From NCBI GenBank assembly GCA_013334245.1, contig JAAXXZ010000009.1:1-50133 (forward strand): a stretch of 50,133 bases of DNA. The letters run 5' to 3'. The notes beneath the pieces were generated by a model. It was not told where the DNA came from, made no database searches, and saw only the letters and a program-made list of their open reading frames with translations. A program made the translations under genes and the position numbers. This DNA comes from Candidatus Moraniibacteriota bacterium (GTDB lineage Bacteria > Patescibacteriota > Minisyncoccia > Moranbacterales > UBA1568). Below, piece by piece: positions 24,040 to 31,678 of this stretch (its first letter is position 1; the number at the start of each line of letters is the position of its first letter).

Positions 24040-24426
24040 CTAGATGCCGGCCTTCTCGCGGAAATATTTCTCGACATCCGGCGTACCGACGTAACACTTC
24101 CCTTCCGCGAACAGGAATGGCACACCGACCTCTTTTTCCGGAATCCCGCAGATCTTTGCGCGGTTTTTCAATTCGTTCGCGTTCGCCGCATTATGCCACG
24201 TCTCTTTTTTCACGAACGGCACTTTCTCCCCCATTTTGTTATCGTCAAGGAATTTCTCTACGTCCTTGCAATGCGGGCATTCTTCGCCGTAGTAGAAAAC
24301 GACGTCCGAAGAAGATTCTCCGGATGACTGTCCCGTCGGATTCTGTGCCGTATTCCTGAAGAAGAATCCACCGACGAATACTGCCACTACCACTACCGCG
24401 ACTATGATGATGCCTTTCTTGTCCAT
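24040..24426 (-). CDS. Membrane-anchored thioredoxin/glutaredoxin-like protein
   Basis: 128 residues from ATG 24426 (MDKKG). N-terminal anchor helix about 5-24, a Ser/Gly-rich linker, then a small thioredoxin fold with the redox motif CPHC (Cys50, Cys53) in VVFYYGEECPHCKDV and a cis-proline in GVPFLF. It probably faces the cell exterior and handles thiol-disulfide exchange. The frame continues 34 codons upstream without a matching domain. It sits just after the lgt terminator and may have its own promoter. Confidence 0.82.
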   Translation of the reverse strand: MDKKGIIIVAVVVVAVFVGGFFFRNTAQNPTGQSSGESSSDVVFYYGEECPHCKDVEKFLDDNKMGEKVPFVKKETWHNAANANELKNRAKICGIPEKEVGVPFLFAEGKCYVGTPDVEKYFREKAGI

Positions 24427-24481
24427 TCCACGGGTCGTTAATCGGAAACTTGCCGTTTCATAATAGCACTTTTTTACGGAT

Positions 24482-24507
24482 AAAAAAAGCACGGGACTTT
24501 TCCGTGC
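24482..24507 (-). terminator. Terminator of lgt
   Basis: GCACGG / CCGTGC stem with a 7-nt loop, followed on the minus strand by TTTTTTT. Confidence 0.85.
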
Positions 24508-24528
24508 CGTCAACATGGGGTTTTCCAT

Positions 24529-25371
24529 TCATCCGATTTCACGCACCCCCCGGTTCCGCTTCAGAAGCAGAATATGTGAAACGAATGCAGACACGAGCAG
24601 AATCAGGGAGAGCGCCTGCCCGAAAGTCATCCAGCCAAAAAATCGGACGGATCCCGGATCCGGTTCGCGGAAAAACTCGGAAAGAAATCTCGCAACCGCG
24701 TATCCTGAGAGAAACACGACCGAAAGGGTGCCTTCCTGCAGGCGGCGCTTTTGAAGCGCGTTCAGCACGACAAACAGTACCACTCCCTCCAAGAACGCCT
24801 CATAGAGTTGGGACGGGTGTCTGAGCGCCCACCCCGGGTCGGTCGTGCTCGGAAAATACACGCCCCAAGATACCGTCGTGAGCCGTCCAGGCAGTTCCAG
24901 ATTCAGGAAATTTCCTATTCTCCCGAAAAAGAGCGCCAGAGGCACGCTCGGGACGACAAAATCCGTAAATCGGAAGAAGGATATTTTTTTCCATCCAGTG
25001 AATATGATGCACGCGATTATCGATCCGATAAGCGCTCCAAAGAAGCTCATGCCACGTATGCCGGAAAAGGACCCGGCCGTAGGATCAGTCTGCCAGACAA
25101 GGGAGACGGGGTGCACGAACAGCGTCGGTTCGTACAACAGGGCGAATCCAAGTCTTCCCCCGACAAGCACCCCGGCAAAGACCACTACTGAGGCGTCCCA
25201 GACGGTATCCGCATCGATCGGCGGTACCAACCGTTTCAAGCGTCGAAAGAGCGACGCGACAAGCGCGGCATATCCCCCGATAAAACAGACAGCATACCAC
25301 CGGACCGACAAAGACCCGACCGCGAACGCGACCGGGTCGATATTCTGTGGAAAGTGCTGCCAGAAGCCCAT
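24529..25371 (-). CDS. lgt: Prolipoprotein diacylglyceryl transferase
   Basis: 280 residues with about seven membrane helices. Family landmarks: IRGMSFFGALIGSI, the signature-like GRIGNFLNLELPG, HPSQLYEAFLEG, and FFREPDP near the end. It transfers diacylglycerol from phospholipid to the lipobox cysteine of prelipoproteins. Its presence implies the cell makes lipoproteins; lspA is not in the window. Start ATG 25371. It begins 11 bp after the PerM-like gene stop, suggesting one transcript. Confidence 0.9.
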   Translation of the reverse strand: MGFWQHFPQNIDPVAFAVGSLSVRWYAVCFIGGYAALVASLFRRLKRLVPPIDADTVWDASVVVFAGVLVGGRLGFALLYEPTLFVHPVSLVWQTDPTAGSFSGIRGMSFFGALIGSIIACIIFTGWKKISFFRFTDFVVPSVPLALFFGRIGNFLNLELPGRLTTVSWGVYFPSTTDPGWALRHPSQLYEAFLEGVVLFVVLNALQKRRLQEGTLSVVFLSGYAVARFLSEFFREPDPGSVRFFGWMTFGQALSLILLVSAFVSHILLLKRNRGVREIG

Positions 25372-25382
25372 AGGGGAAAATA

Positions 25383-26444
25383 TCAGTCAGGAGTGGAAGG
25401 GTTGCCGTCGCCCTTACCTTCTGAACCGAATTCGTGCGCGTATATTTCAGCGAATACCAGGAAAAGCGAGACGATAATCGGTCCGATAAGCAGGCCGGAG
25501 AACCCGAAGAGAGAGATACCTCCGAGTGTGGCGAAGAAGACGAGCATGGGATGCATCTCCGTATCGTGCCCGACCAGTTTCGGACGGAGCAGGTTGTCGA
25601 TCAGCGAGATAACGAGCGCTCCGAAGGAAAGAACGAAGATGCCTTGCCACAGATTTCCCGTCAAAAGCAGGAAGAGTCCCGTCGGAAACCAGACCAAACC
25701 CGCCCCGAGCATCGGAACGAGCGAGGCGACCGACATGACGATTCCCCAAATGACCGGCGAAGCCACCCCGGCGATGCCGAATGCTATGCCGCCGAGAGTT
25801 CCCTGCACCAGCGCGACGACGAGCGATCCCTTGATCATTGCGCGGCTGATAGACGCGAAGCGACGGAATATAATCCGGTCCTGCTCCTCATGAAACGGGG
25901 AAAACCGGGACCATTCCGCAAGAAGCCGCCTCCCGTCGATCAGAAAATAGAAAAGGGAGAAGAAGAGCGTGAAAAGCCAGATGACCGTCCCCGTTACACC
26001 TTCGTACGCCGCCCCGAGCACTCCGATCGCTCCCGAACGGACCTGCGACAGCGAATCGGTCGCGACGGAAGAAGTCGACTCACCGAGACTCCAGGCGGAA
26101 CTGAGAAACGGCACGCCTGACAGGAAACCGCCGATGCTCTTGACCAACTCGGCACTCTGTTCGGAATGCAAGAACGAGTTCGCCTCACTCACCGCGAAGC
26201 TGAGAACGAGAGATAGGGGTGCAACGATGACGATTGCCGCGAACAGACACACCAAAAGGGCGCTCCAGCCCCTGCTCCCGAAAAGCACCCCCTGAAGTTT
26301 ACGATGCACGCCGGACAAAAGGGAAGCGAGCACTCCGGCCACAACCACGGCAGTCAGAAAGGGCTGGAACAGAAGAAAAACCCCTACACCGGAGATGATG
26401 AGGAGAAACAGGAAAAAATAGGAGTTCGCGGAGCTTGTATTCAT
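25383..26444 (-). CDS. AI-2E/PerM-family transporter
   Basis: 353 residues with paired N-terminal helices, a soluble central segment and four C-terminal helices. Typical features are FLIDGRRLLAEWSRFSPF, ALVQGTLGGIAFGIAGVASPVIWGIVMSVASLVPMLGAGLVW, LIDNLLRPKLVG and FFATLGGISLFGFSGLLIGPIIV. Some relatives export autoinducer-2 or act as Na+/H+ antiporters; the substrate here is unknown. Start ATG 26444. Confidence 0.88.
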   Translation of the reverse strand: MNTSSANSYFFLFLLIISGVGVFLLFQPFLTAVVVAGVLASLLSGVHRKLQGVLFGSRGWSALLVCLFAAIVIVAPLSLVLSFAVSEANSFLHSEQSAELVKSIGGFLSGVPFLSSAWSLGESTSSVATDSLSQVRSGAIGVLGAAYEGVTGTVIWLFTLFFSLFYFLIDGRRLLAEWSRFSPFHEEQDRIIFRRFASISRAMIKGSLVVALVQGTLGGIAFGIAGVASPVIWGIVMSVASLVPMLGAGLVWFPTGLFLLLTGNLWQGIFVLSFGALVISLIDNLLRPKLVGHDTEMHPMLVFFATLGGISLFGFSGLLIGPIIVSLFLVFAEIYAHEFGSEGKGDGNPSTPD

Positions 26445-26512
26445 GCGATTTTTAACCTTTTATGAAGCCATTATATCAGAAAAACAGTACAAACGCAAGG
26501 AATCGGAAGAGC

Positions 26513-27625
26513 TCAGGCCTTCGGAAGTGTGCTCACAAATATCCGGTATGCCGCATCGTCGCTAGTAGCAAACGTCGGTGTCCCGAGGAGTATCTGCGCA
26601 TTGACCAGTAATGTCGGCTTACCGTTCAGACTCAATTTCCGGTATGGAGGCCGAACGGCGAGTTCGAGTCCGTATCGGTTCCGAAACCAGTCCTTGATAC
26701 CGGCCCGGGTATTGTGTGACGCCGGAACGACGAAAGGCGCATATCCCTTCTTCCGTGAGGAATAGTATTTCCTGTGTCCCTCGTGCAGGAATAGCATCAC
26801 CTGGGCATCCTTAAAACTTAATTTCGAAATGCGAAATGCGAAATGCGAATTCGTCTCTGTTTTTGTTTTCTTCGTTCCTGCTCCATCTCTCCCTTTCATA
26901 AAGGGTGTACCGAGTCTCCGAGGGGTGGGATTTGATCTTATTTCCGTTTCTAATGCGTCTTTCACATTTCGCATTTCATCTTTTCCGTGATTCCTAAAAT
27001 ATTTGCATCTGTCTCGAAGCGGGCATGCGCCACACTTCGGCCGGGCGACGCAGATCGCGCTCCCGAAATCCATCAATGCCCCGTTCAGGTCTTTCGCCGG
27101 CATGCGAAACGCGCCTTCGAATTCCGTGAACGGGATATCGGCGCGTTTCGATCCGAAGAAGAACCTCCCGACGACACGCCGAAGGTTCGTATCCCACGCG
27201 ACCGTGTTTTTGCCGTACGCGAAACTCGCGATCGCCGCGGCCGTGTACGGACCGACTCCGGGCAACGATACGAGTTTATCAGTATCCTTCGGAAACTTTC
27301 CTCCGTATTCCCCGACTACGACGCTTGCAGCCTTCAGCATGTTCCTTCCGCGGGCATAGTACCCGAGTCCCGCATAATACGGCAGGAATTCCTCCCACGT
27401 CGTGGCAGCAAGTCTTTCGACCGTCGGGAACCGATTCAGGAACCGGTCATAGTATCCGATCACGCGCGACACCTGCGTCTGCTGCAGCATGATTTCCGAC
27501 ACCCACACCTCGTAGGCGGTGACACCTGGTTTTCTCCATGGCAAATGTTCCCGCCCCGCCCGACGGAAAAAGTCGTGAAGTCGTCCTTCAAAGAATTTCA
27601 GTTTTTCTTTCTTCTCTTTTCGCAT
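26513..27625 (-). CDS. mutY: A/G-specific adenine glycosylase MutY with an internal repeat insertion
   Basis: 370 residues from ATG 27625; a second ATG at 27649 would include the edge of a repeat element. It removes adenine mispaired with 8-oxoguanine. Catalytic Glu in SEIMLQQTQV, helix-hairpin-helix LPGVGPYTAAAI, catalytic Asp in VAWDTNLRRVVGRFF, and an iron-sulfur site C-VARPK-C-GA-C-PLRDR-C. The first cysteine gap is 5 rather than the usual 6. A C-terminal MutT-like recognition domain begins near DAQVMLFLHEG. Between the cluster and that domain, about 50 low-complexity residues are encoded by repeat DNA (26825-26978). Confidence 0.88.
   Translation of the reverse strand: MRKEKKEKLKFFEGRLHDFFRRAGREHLPWRKPGVTAYEVWVSEIMLQQTQVSRVIGYYDRFLNRFPTVERLAATTWEEFLPYYAGLGYYARGRNMLKAASVVVGEYGGKFPKDTDKLVSLPGVGPYTAAAIASFAYGKNTVAWDTNLRRVVGRFFFGSKRADIPFTEFEGAFRMPAKDLNGALMDFGSAICVARPKCGACPLRDRCKYFRNHGKDEMRNVKDALETEIRSNPTPRRLGTPFMKGRDGAGTKKTKTETNSHFAFRISKLSFKDAQVMLFLHEGHRKYYSSRKKGYAPFVVPASHNTRAGIKDWFRNRYGLELAVRPPYRKLSLNGKPTLLVNAQILLGTPTFATSDDAAYRIFVSTLPKA
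26825..26978. repeat. Repeat insertion within mutY
   Basis: Three perfect CGAAATG heptads (26825-26845) face inverted copies CATTTCG-CATTTCA (26965-26978). Between them is a half copy of the C-rich element family (about 26882-26936, ending GGGGTGGGATTT). The reading frame of mutY stays open through it. Confidence 0.7.
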
Positions 27626-27644
27626 ATTTTGAACAAAATTTTCA

Positions 27645-27750
27645 GTCATCCCGAGCGAGTCTTCGAGTCGAGAGATCTGCTTCGAATATTGTGGATTCCT
27701 CCACTCCGTGTGCTCCTCCCACATATGCAGGACGTCGGGTCGGAATGACA
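27645..27750. repeat. TIR element, family E, copy 2
   Basis: 106 bp, GTCATCCCGAGCG at the left and TCGGAATGAC at the right. The interior shares GATCTGC and ATTCCTC with copy 1 at 8336-8442. It overlaps the extreme 5' end of the mutY open frame. Confidence 0.72.
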
Positions 27751-27754
27751 GCGT

Positions 27755-27871
27755 GTTGTCAGTTGTTTGTTGTCAGTTGTTTGTTCCCCGTTGTCAGTTG
27801 TAAGTTGTGAGTTGTAAGTTCGTAATCGTCAGTCATTCTTCCGTTGTAAGTTGTCAGTTGTTTGTTATCAG
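27755..27871. repeat. Heptad tract (GTTGTNN, about 16 units)
   Basis: Runs of GTTGTCA, GTTGTTT, GTTGTAA and GTTGTGA in 7-nt phase, interrupted once near 27820-27840. The TGA stop of mnmA (27868-27870) lies at its end. Confidence 0.75.
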
Positions 27872-28947
27872 TTTTCCGAGATAATCCCCGAACCGAGGCA
27901 CTCGTCCCCACGATAAAACGCTGCGATCTGCCCGGCCGCGATGCCGGTATCACCATTCGCGATCGTAACGTGTCCGCAACGTTCCCGAAGGGACCCCATT
28001 GGGGCCGACTGGATCGAAAGCGTGCATGGATATTCCTGCACTCCGTGACGGAGTTTCACCGTCAGTCGATCGTCCACGTCCGGTGCGTCCGAGATCCATG
28101 AAAGACCGTCGACATCGAATTTCGATCGCGCCGTTTCCGAGCTGCGATATGCGTTCGATACGTACACGATATTTTTTTCCGCATCCTTCGAAACGACGTA
28201 CCATGGGCCGCCCGAAAGTCCGATGCCGCGCCGCTGGCCAATCGTATAGAACCAGTATCCATCGTGCTTCGCGAGCACCGCTCCGGTCTTCGCATCCACG
28301 ATATCCCCCTCTTTCGTGCCAAGCGTCTCCTTGAGAAACTCATCAAATGGGATAGTACCGAGGAAACAGATACCCTGACTATCCTTCCGTTCCGCGTTTG
28401 AAAGTCCGTATGTTCGCGCGAGTTCCCGCACCTCGTCTTTGCGATACTCACCGATCGGGAACATCGCCTTCACCAACTGATCCTGCCGAAGCCGGGAGAG
28501 AAAGTAGGTCTGGTCTTTATGTTCGTCGGCGGAGCGCAACAGTCGCGCTTTTCCGTCGCGGATTTCCGTTTTCGCGTAGTGCCCCGTCGCCACATGGTCG
28601 AACTCGGCCCCGTATGCCTCAACGAACGCCCCGAATTTGATGAGCGTATTACAAAACACGTCCGGATTCGGCGTCCGTCCCGCCTTCGCCTCGGCGATCA
28701 CGTACGACACGATACGCTCGTGGTATTCCTTCTGGAACGGAACGATCTCGAGTGGTACCCCCGCCCCCTCGCATACCGAGCGGACATATTTCAGATCTTC
28801 CTCCCACGGGCATTCACCCAGGAACGACAACTCGTCCTCAAGCCATATCTTGAGGTAGAACGCAGTAACATCGTGCCCCGCGTCCTTGAGCAATCGGAGC
28901 GACACCGAGCTGTCCACCCCACCGGATATAAGCATCGCTATCTTCAT
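27868..28947 (-). CDS. mnmA: tRNA-specific 2-thiouridylase
   Basis: 359 residues. ATP-binding P-loop-like SGGVDSS (8-14), NPDVFCN with the first catalytic cysteine, HVATGHYAK, and DSQGICFLG with the second (persulfide) cysteine; a C-terminal beta-barrel follows. It thiolates U34 of Lys, Glu and Gln tRNAs. The sulfur donor would come from a cysteine desulfurase, and sufS in this window is a candidate. Start ATG 28947 with a good promoter 23 bp upstream. The stop codon is formed inside a heptad tract. Confidence 0.95.
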   Translation of the reverse strand: MKIAMLISGGVDSSVSLRLLKDAGHDVTAFYLKIWLEDELSFLGECPWEEDLKYVRSVCEGAGVPLEIVPFQKEYHERIVSYVIAEAKAGRTPNPDVFCNTLIKFGAFVEAYGAEFDHVATGHYAKTEIRDGKARLLRSADEHKDQTYFLSRLRQDQLVKAMFPIGEYRKDEVRELARTYGLSNAERKDSQGICFLGTIPFDEFLKETLGTKEGDIVDAKTGAVLAKHDGYWFYTIGQRRGIGLSGGPWYVVSKDAEKNIVYVSNAYRSSETARSKFDVDGLSWISDAPDVDDRLTVKLRHGVQEYPCTLSIQSAPMGSLRERCGHVTIANGDTGIAAGQIAAFYRGDECLGSGIISEN

Positions 28948-28969
28948 GAGATCCCGTTATTGAAAGAGA

Positions 28970-28998
28970 ATCGTAACACGGTAAACGGGACTTGTCAC
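28970..28998 (-). promoter_or_regulatory. Promoter of mnmA
   Basis: Minus-strand -35 GTGACA, 17-nt spacer, extended -10 TGT-TACGAT. Confidence 0.55.
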
Positions 28999-29043
28999 CC
29001 GTCCGACTGTCGGGCGGCAAGAAATGACACCAGTCGCCGGAGA

Positions 29044-30045
29044 TTATCCCACTCTCGCTCTCGCGATCTCAGTCCCGACGGATACGAGGAATTCGGAAAC
29101 AATCCGCTCCGTGTCGGCGGCGTTTTTTGAATTCATGAGGGCGATACGGAGGTCCTTCGCATGATCGAAACCTCCGACATACGCCTTGGCAAACTTTCGC
29201 ATCACGTCGAACCGGTGGCCCTCCCCATAGAACCGTTCAAAAAGCTTGGCGTGCTCGACGAGTGCCGTTAGCTTCTCCTCGACGGTGATATCCCTTTTGT
29301 GTGAATTGAATACCCATGGATTGCCAAGCGCGGCCCGGCCCAGCATGATGCCGTCCACTCCGGTTTCTTTCGCTTTCGCCCGACCATCAGCAAGATCGGT
29401 CACATCACCATTCCCGATGATAAGTACCCCGGTTCCTTTGGCAATCTCGACCGAGCGGGCTATGCGATCCCAGCGTGCCGGCACGAGCGACATCTCCTTG
29501 CGCGTCCGTGCATGCACGGTAATAGCAGCAGGCGTTACGGAAAGAAGTTCAGGGATCCAGGTCTCGAGCTCGTCACGATTCCAGCCGATCCGCGTTTTCA
29601 CTGAAACCGGAATCGGATGATGATGGGAGGCCACGCCTTCCTTCGCCGCAATGATGATTTCTTTGGCAAGTGTCGGATCCTGAATAAGAGCCGCGCCGGC
29701 ACCCTGCTTGTTGATCGCCTTGTCGGGACACCCCATATTGATATCAACCCCGTCGAATCCGAGATCAGCGACGAGGTACGCAGCCTGGCGCATCTTCTCG
29801 GGTGAAGCGGAAAAGAGCTGCGCTACAATCGGTCGCTCGGTCTCCCCGTCATATTCGAGCTTCGGCAAAAGCGCCCCGAGGCCGTCCGGATGCATCAATC
29901 CGTCCGCGGACACGAACTCGGTCCACATGATGTCCGGCTTCCCATGCCGCGTAAGCATCGTCCGGAACGGGAAATCGGTCACGTCGTCCATCGGCGCGAT
30001 GGCAAAAAAAGGCCTTTTCAATTGTTTCCAGAAGTTCTCTTCCAT
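29044..30045 (-). CDS. dus: tRNA-dihydrouridine synthase
   Basis: 333 residues, FMN-dependent TIM-barrel. Motifs: APMDDVTDFPFR, FDGVDINMGCPDKAINKQGAGAALI with the catalytic cysteine, VSVKTRIGW, ITVHARTRKEMS, IIGNGDV and GIMLGRAALGNPW. It reduces specific uridines in tRNA. The subtype (DusA, B or C) cannot be decided; CPR genomes often carry one. Start ATG 30045. Confidence 0.93.
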   Translation of the reverse strand: MEENFWKQLKRPFFAIAPMDDVTDFPFRTMLTRHGKPDIMWTEFVSADGLMHPDGLGALLPKLEYDGETERPIVAQLFSASPEKMRQAAYLVADLGFDGVDINMGCPDKAINKQGAGAALIQDPTLAKEIIIAAKEGVASHHHPIPVSVKTRIGWNRDELETWIPELLSVTPAAITVHARTRKEMSLVPARWDRIARSVEIAKGTGVLIIGNGDVTDLADGRAKAKETGVDGIMLGRAALGNPWVFNSHKRDITVEEKLTALVEHAKLFERFYGEGHRFDVMRKFAKAYVGGFDHAKDLRIALMNSKNAADTERIVSEFLVSVGTEIARARVG

Positions 30046-30148
30046 GAGGGAATGTTAACAGGACATGGAAAAACATAAAAGAGAGAGACTAAAATCGAGG
30101 CGCGCCGTTTGAAGACATGCCCCGATTCATACTAGCTTACACAAACGC

Positions 30149-30256
30149 CTACTTCTCGTTTTTCTGAGAAATATCAAGCGGGTTCGACTGTGGAAGCGGG
30201 TCCGACGATGAATCAGGCGAACTTGCTTCATTTTGATCATGGGAATCTTCCGGCAT
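30149..30256 (-). CDS. Short acidic/polar ORF, possible displaced C-terminus
   Basis: 35 residues, starting MPEDSHDQNEASSPDSSS, low-complexity and disordered. Its ATG overlaps the end of the second frame of the upstream membrane protein. It may be the original C-terminal tail lost by a second frameshift, or a separate tiny gene. Confidence 0.3.
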   Translation of the reverse strand: MPEDSHDQNEASSPDSSSDPLPQSNPLDISQKNEK

Positions 30257-30891
30257 ATGTTTGATGATTACTGATGATTCTCTGTATAGAAGTCGCGTCC
30301 TTTACTAGGATTTCCCGCGCAATCGTCCTGAGGTTGACTTGATTTCCAACGGATAGGCTTCGACTCTTGTCCGATACATCTTCGAACAGCAGTCGGAACG
30401 ACGACCCTTTCAACGCCTTTACCACAGAACACTGACATAGCAAGAAACAAGGCGCCCAAGAGCAATAATACCACGGAAATCCTGTGTATCAAGGATTTCC
30501 GCTCCGAGACTCGCTTATTCAGTCTGATACTCTTTTGAATATCACTTAAAGCCTGCTTGATGGTCTCAACTTCGCTTCTCTGGAACAAGTCCTTGCTGAT
30601 ATACGCGTCAATCAAAGGAAAAGAAAAGCCTTTCGGCCAAATAACATAAGTCAACATGCCAATCGAGAAAATCATCGACAAGATACCGATAACACTAAAT
30701 ACCGAACCGGCGCCATAAAAACCATCGGCCGATAATGAGAGATAGCCCAATACTATGGTAACCTGAAATCCCAAAAGCACTCCGGACTTCTGATCCAGCA
30801 TATCATCGGCTGAAACGACGCTTTGCAGGCGTTCCTTTGCCAAATCGAGTATTAGCCTCAATGTGCCGACATCTTCGACGTCTTTTTCCAT
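30237..30891 (-). pseudogene. Three-helix membrane protein, probably frameshifted
   Basis: Frame one (30268-30891) encodes a helix with DQKSGVLLGF leading into TM1, a second TM (VFSVIGILSMIFSIGMLTYVI), a long charged helix with SIRLNKRVSERKS, and a third TM. After AMSVFCG, frame one turns Cys/Arg/Pro-rich. The +1 frame instead continues with plausible protein (VKALKGSSFRLLFEDV to YAGRFP, stop at 30237). A 1-nt insertion near 30425 is the simplest reading. The TM layout recalls SLATT/Pycsar-type effector membrane modules, an inference only. The region is more A+T-rich than its neighbours, suggesting acquisition. Confidence 0.5.
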
Positions 30892-30972
30892 ATCAAATGG
30901 TAATCCTTTAGCTACTTCTATGTAAGTTCTTTTTGTTCGTAGATTCCATTAGAATTGTCCCACTGAAACAAC

Positions 30973-30991
30973 GGCCTTGCAAGGCCTTTTT
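30973..30991 (+). terminator. Orphan terminator-like palindrome
   Basis: GGCCTTGCAAGGCC (perfect) followed on the plus strand by TTTTT. No plus-strand gene lies upstream, so it may end a short unrecognised RNA or be a relic. Confidence 0.5.
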
Positions 30992-31033
30992 ATGTTTTTC
31001 ATAATTCACCGCATGTTTATTTTCCTGCCACAC

Positions 31034-31062
31034 TTTACATTTTTCAGCCAATCTGTTTAAAT
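31034..31062 (+). promoter_or_regulatory. Promoter of the SUF operon
   Basis: -35 TTTACA (31034-31039), 17-nt spacer, extended -10 TGT-TTAAAT (31057-31062). Confidence 0.55.
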
Positions 31063-31064
31063 AG

Positions 31065-31077
31065 GACTAAATTAGTC
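31065..31077 (+). promoter_or_regulatory. IscR/Rrf2-type operator
   Basis: Perfect palindrome GACTAA-A-TTAGTC immediately downstream of the -10, covering the expected start site. The half sites GACTA...TAGTC match the known IscR type 1 core. The regulator gene begins 8 bp later, so autoregulation is likely. Confidence 0.7.
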
Positions 31078-31085
31078 TTACTTTG

Positions 31086-31541
31086 ATGAAGATATCAAAA
31101 AGGGCATATTACGGCCTCAGGGCGGCAGTCAGTCTCGCGGAAGCGGACGGACCGGTTTCGGCGCGTGAGCTCGCGGAGCGTGAACATATCCCCGAGGACT
31201 TCCTCGAAAAGATCCTACAGAAACTTCGCAAAACCGGCATCGTCGAATCGACCAAGGGCGTCGAGGGCGGGTATACGTTCGCAAACAAGGCTGCTTCCGT
31301 CTGGGACATTCTCAAATCGCTCGATGGGCCCGTGCGAACCTTCTCCTCCCCGGGCGGTAAAGGCACCCTCCCCTGCGATTTCCCTTCCCACTGCCGGACA
31401 AACGACGTACTACGAAGGCTTGAGATTGAAATCGAGAAGACGCTCTCGGGAATGACGATCGGACACCTTAACGAACAACTAACAACTCACAACAAACAAC
31501 GGGAAGATAAAGACGAAAACCGCATCAAGAGCTGTGAATGA
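31086..31541 (+). CDS. Rrf2-family transcriptional regulator (IscR/SufR-like)
   Basis: 151 residues from ATG 31086. Winged-helix start KISKRAYYGLRAAVSLAEADGPVSARELAEREHIPEDFLEKILQKL, wing STKGVEGGY, then a cluster-binding loop with only two clear cysteines (LPCDFPSHC). IscR uses three cysteines and a histidine, so cluster ligation may differ. Its position and the palindromic operator argue that it senses Fe-S status and represses the suf genes. The final 20 or so residues (EQLTTHNKQRED...) are translated heptad repeat, so the native end was probably near GMTIGHLN. Confidence 0.9.
   Translation: MKISKRAYYGLRAAVSLAEADGPVSARELAEREHIPEDFLEKILQKLRKTGIVESTKGVEGGYTFANKAASVWDILKSLDGPVRTFSSPGGKGTLPCDFPSHCRTNDVLRRLEIEIEKTLSGMTIGHLNEQLTTHNKQREDKDENRIKSCE
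31470..31504. repeat. Heptad tract inside the rrf2 3' end
   Basis: AACGAAC, AACTAAC, AACTCAC, AACAAAC, AACGGGA: the reverse-strand form of the GTTGTNN family. Confidence 0.7.
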
Positions 31542-31549
31542 AAAAGACG

Positions 31550-31625
31550 GTCATCGCGAGCGAAGCGAAGCGATCCAGAGCTACTGGATTGCCACGGATT
31601 TCGAATACGAAGTCCTCGCAATGAC
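31550..31625. repeat. TIR element, family E, short copy
   Basis: 76 bp, GTCATCGCGAG at the left and CTCGCAATGAC at the right, in the style of copies at 8336 and 27645 but with a different interior and end variant. Confidence 0.65.
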
Positions 31626-31633
31626 GAGTATTT

Positions 31634-31675
31634 GTTGTTGGTTATCAGTTGTTAGTTGTAAGTTGTTAGTTATAC
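31634..31675. repeat. Heptad tract (6 units)
   Basis: GTTGTTG, GTTATCA, GTTGTTA, GTTGTAA, GTTGTTA, GTTATAC, ending 3 bp before the sufC ATG. Confidence 0.75.
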
Positions 31676-31678
31676 CCT

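Noticed and set aside
24427-24528. 34-residue extension of the thioredoxin-like protein
   Set aside because: It covers the lgt terminator and lacks a plausible start; the anchor helix begins at ATG 24426.
27755-27871. CRISPR array
   Set aside because: The repeats are 7 nt and degenerate, with no spacer structure and no cas genes nearby.
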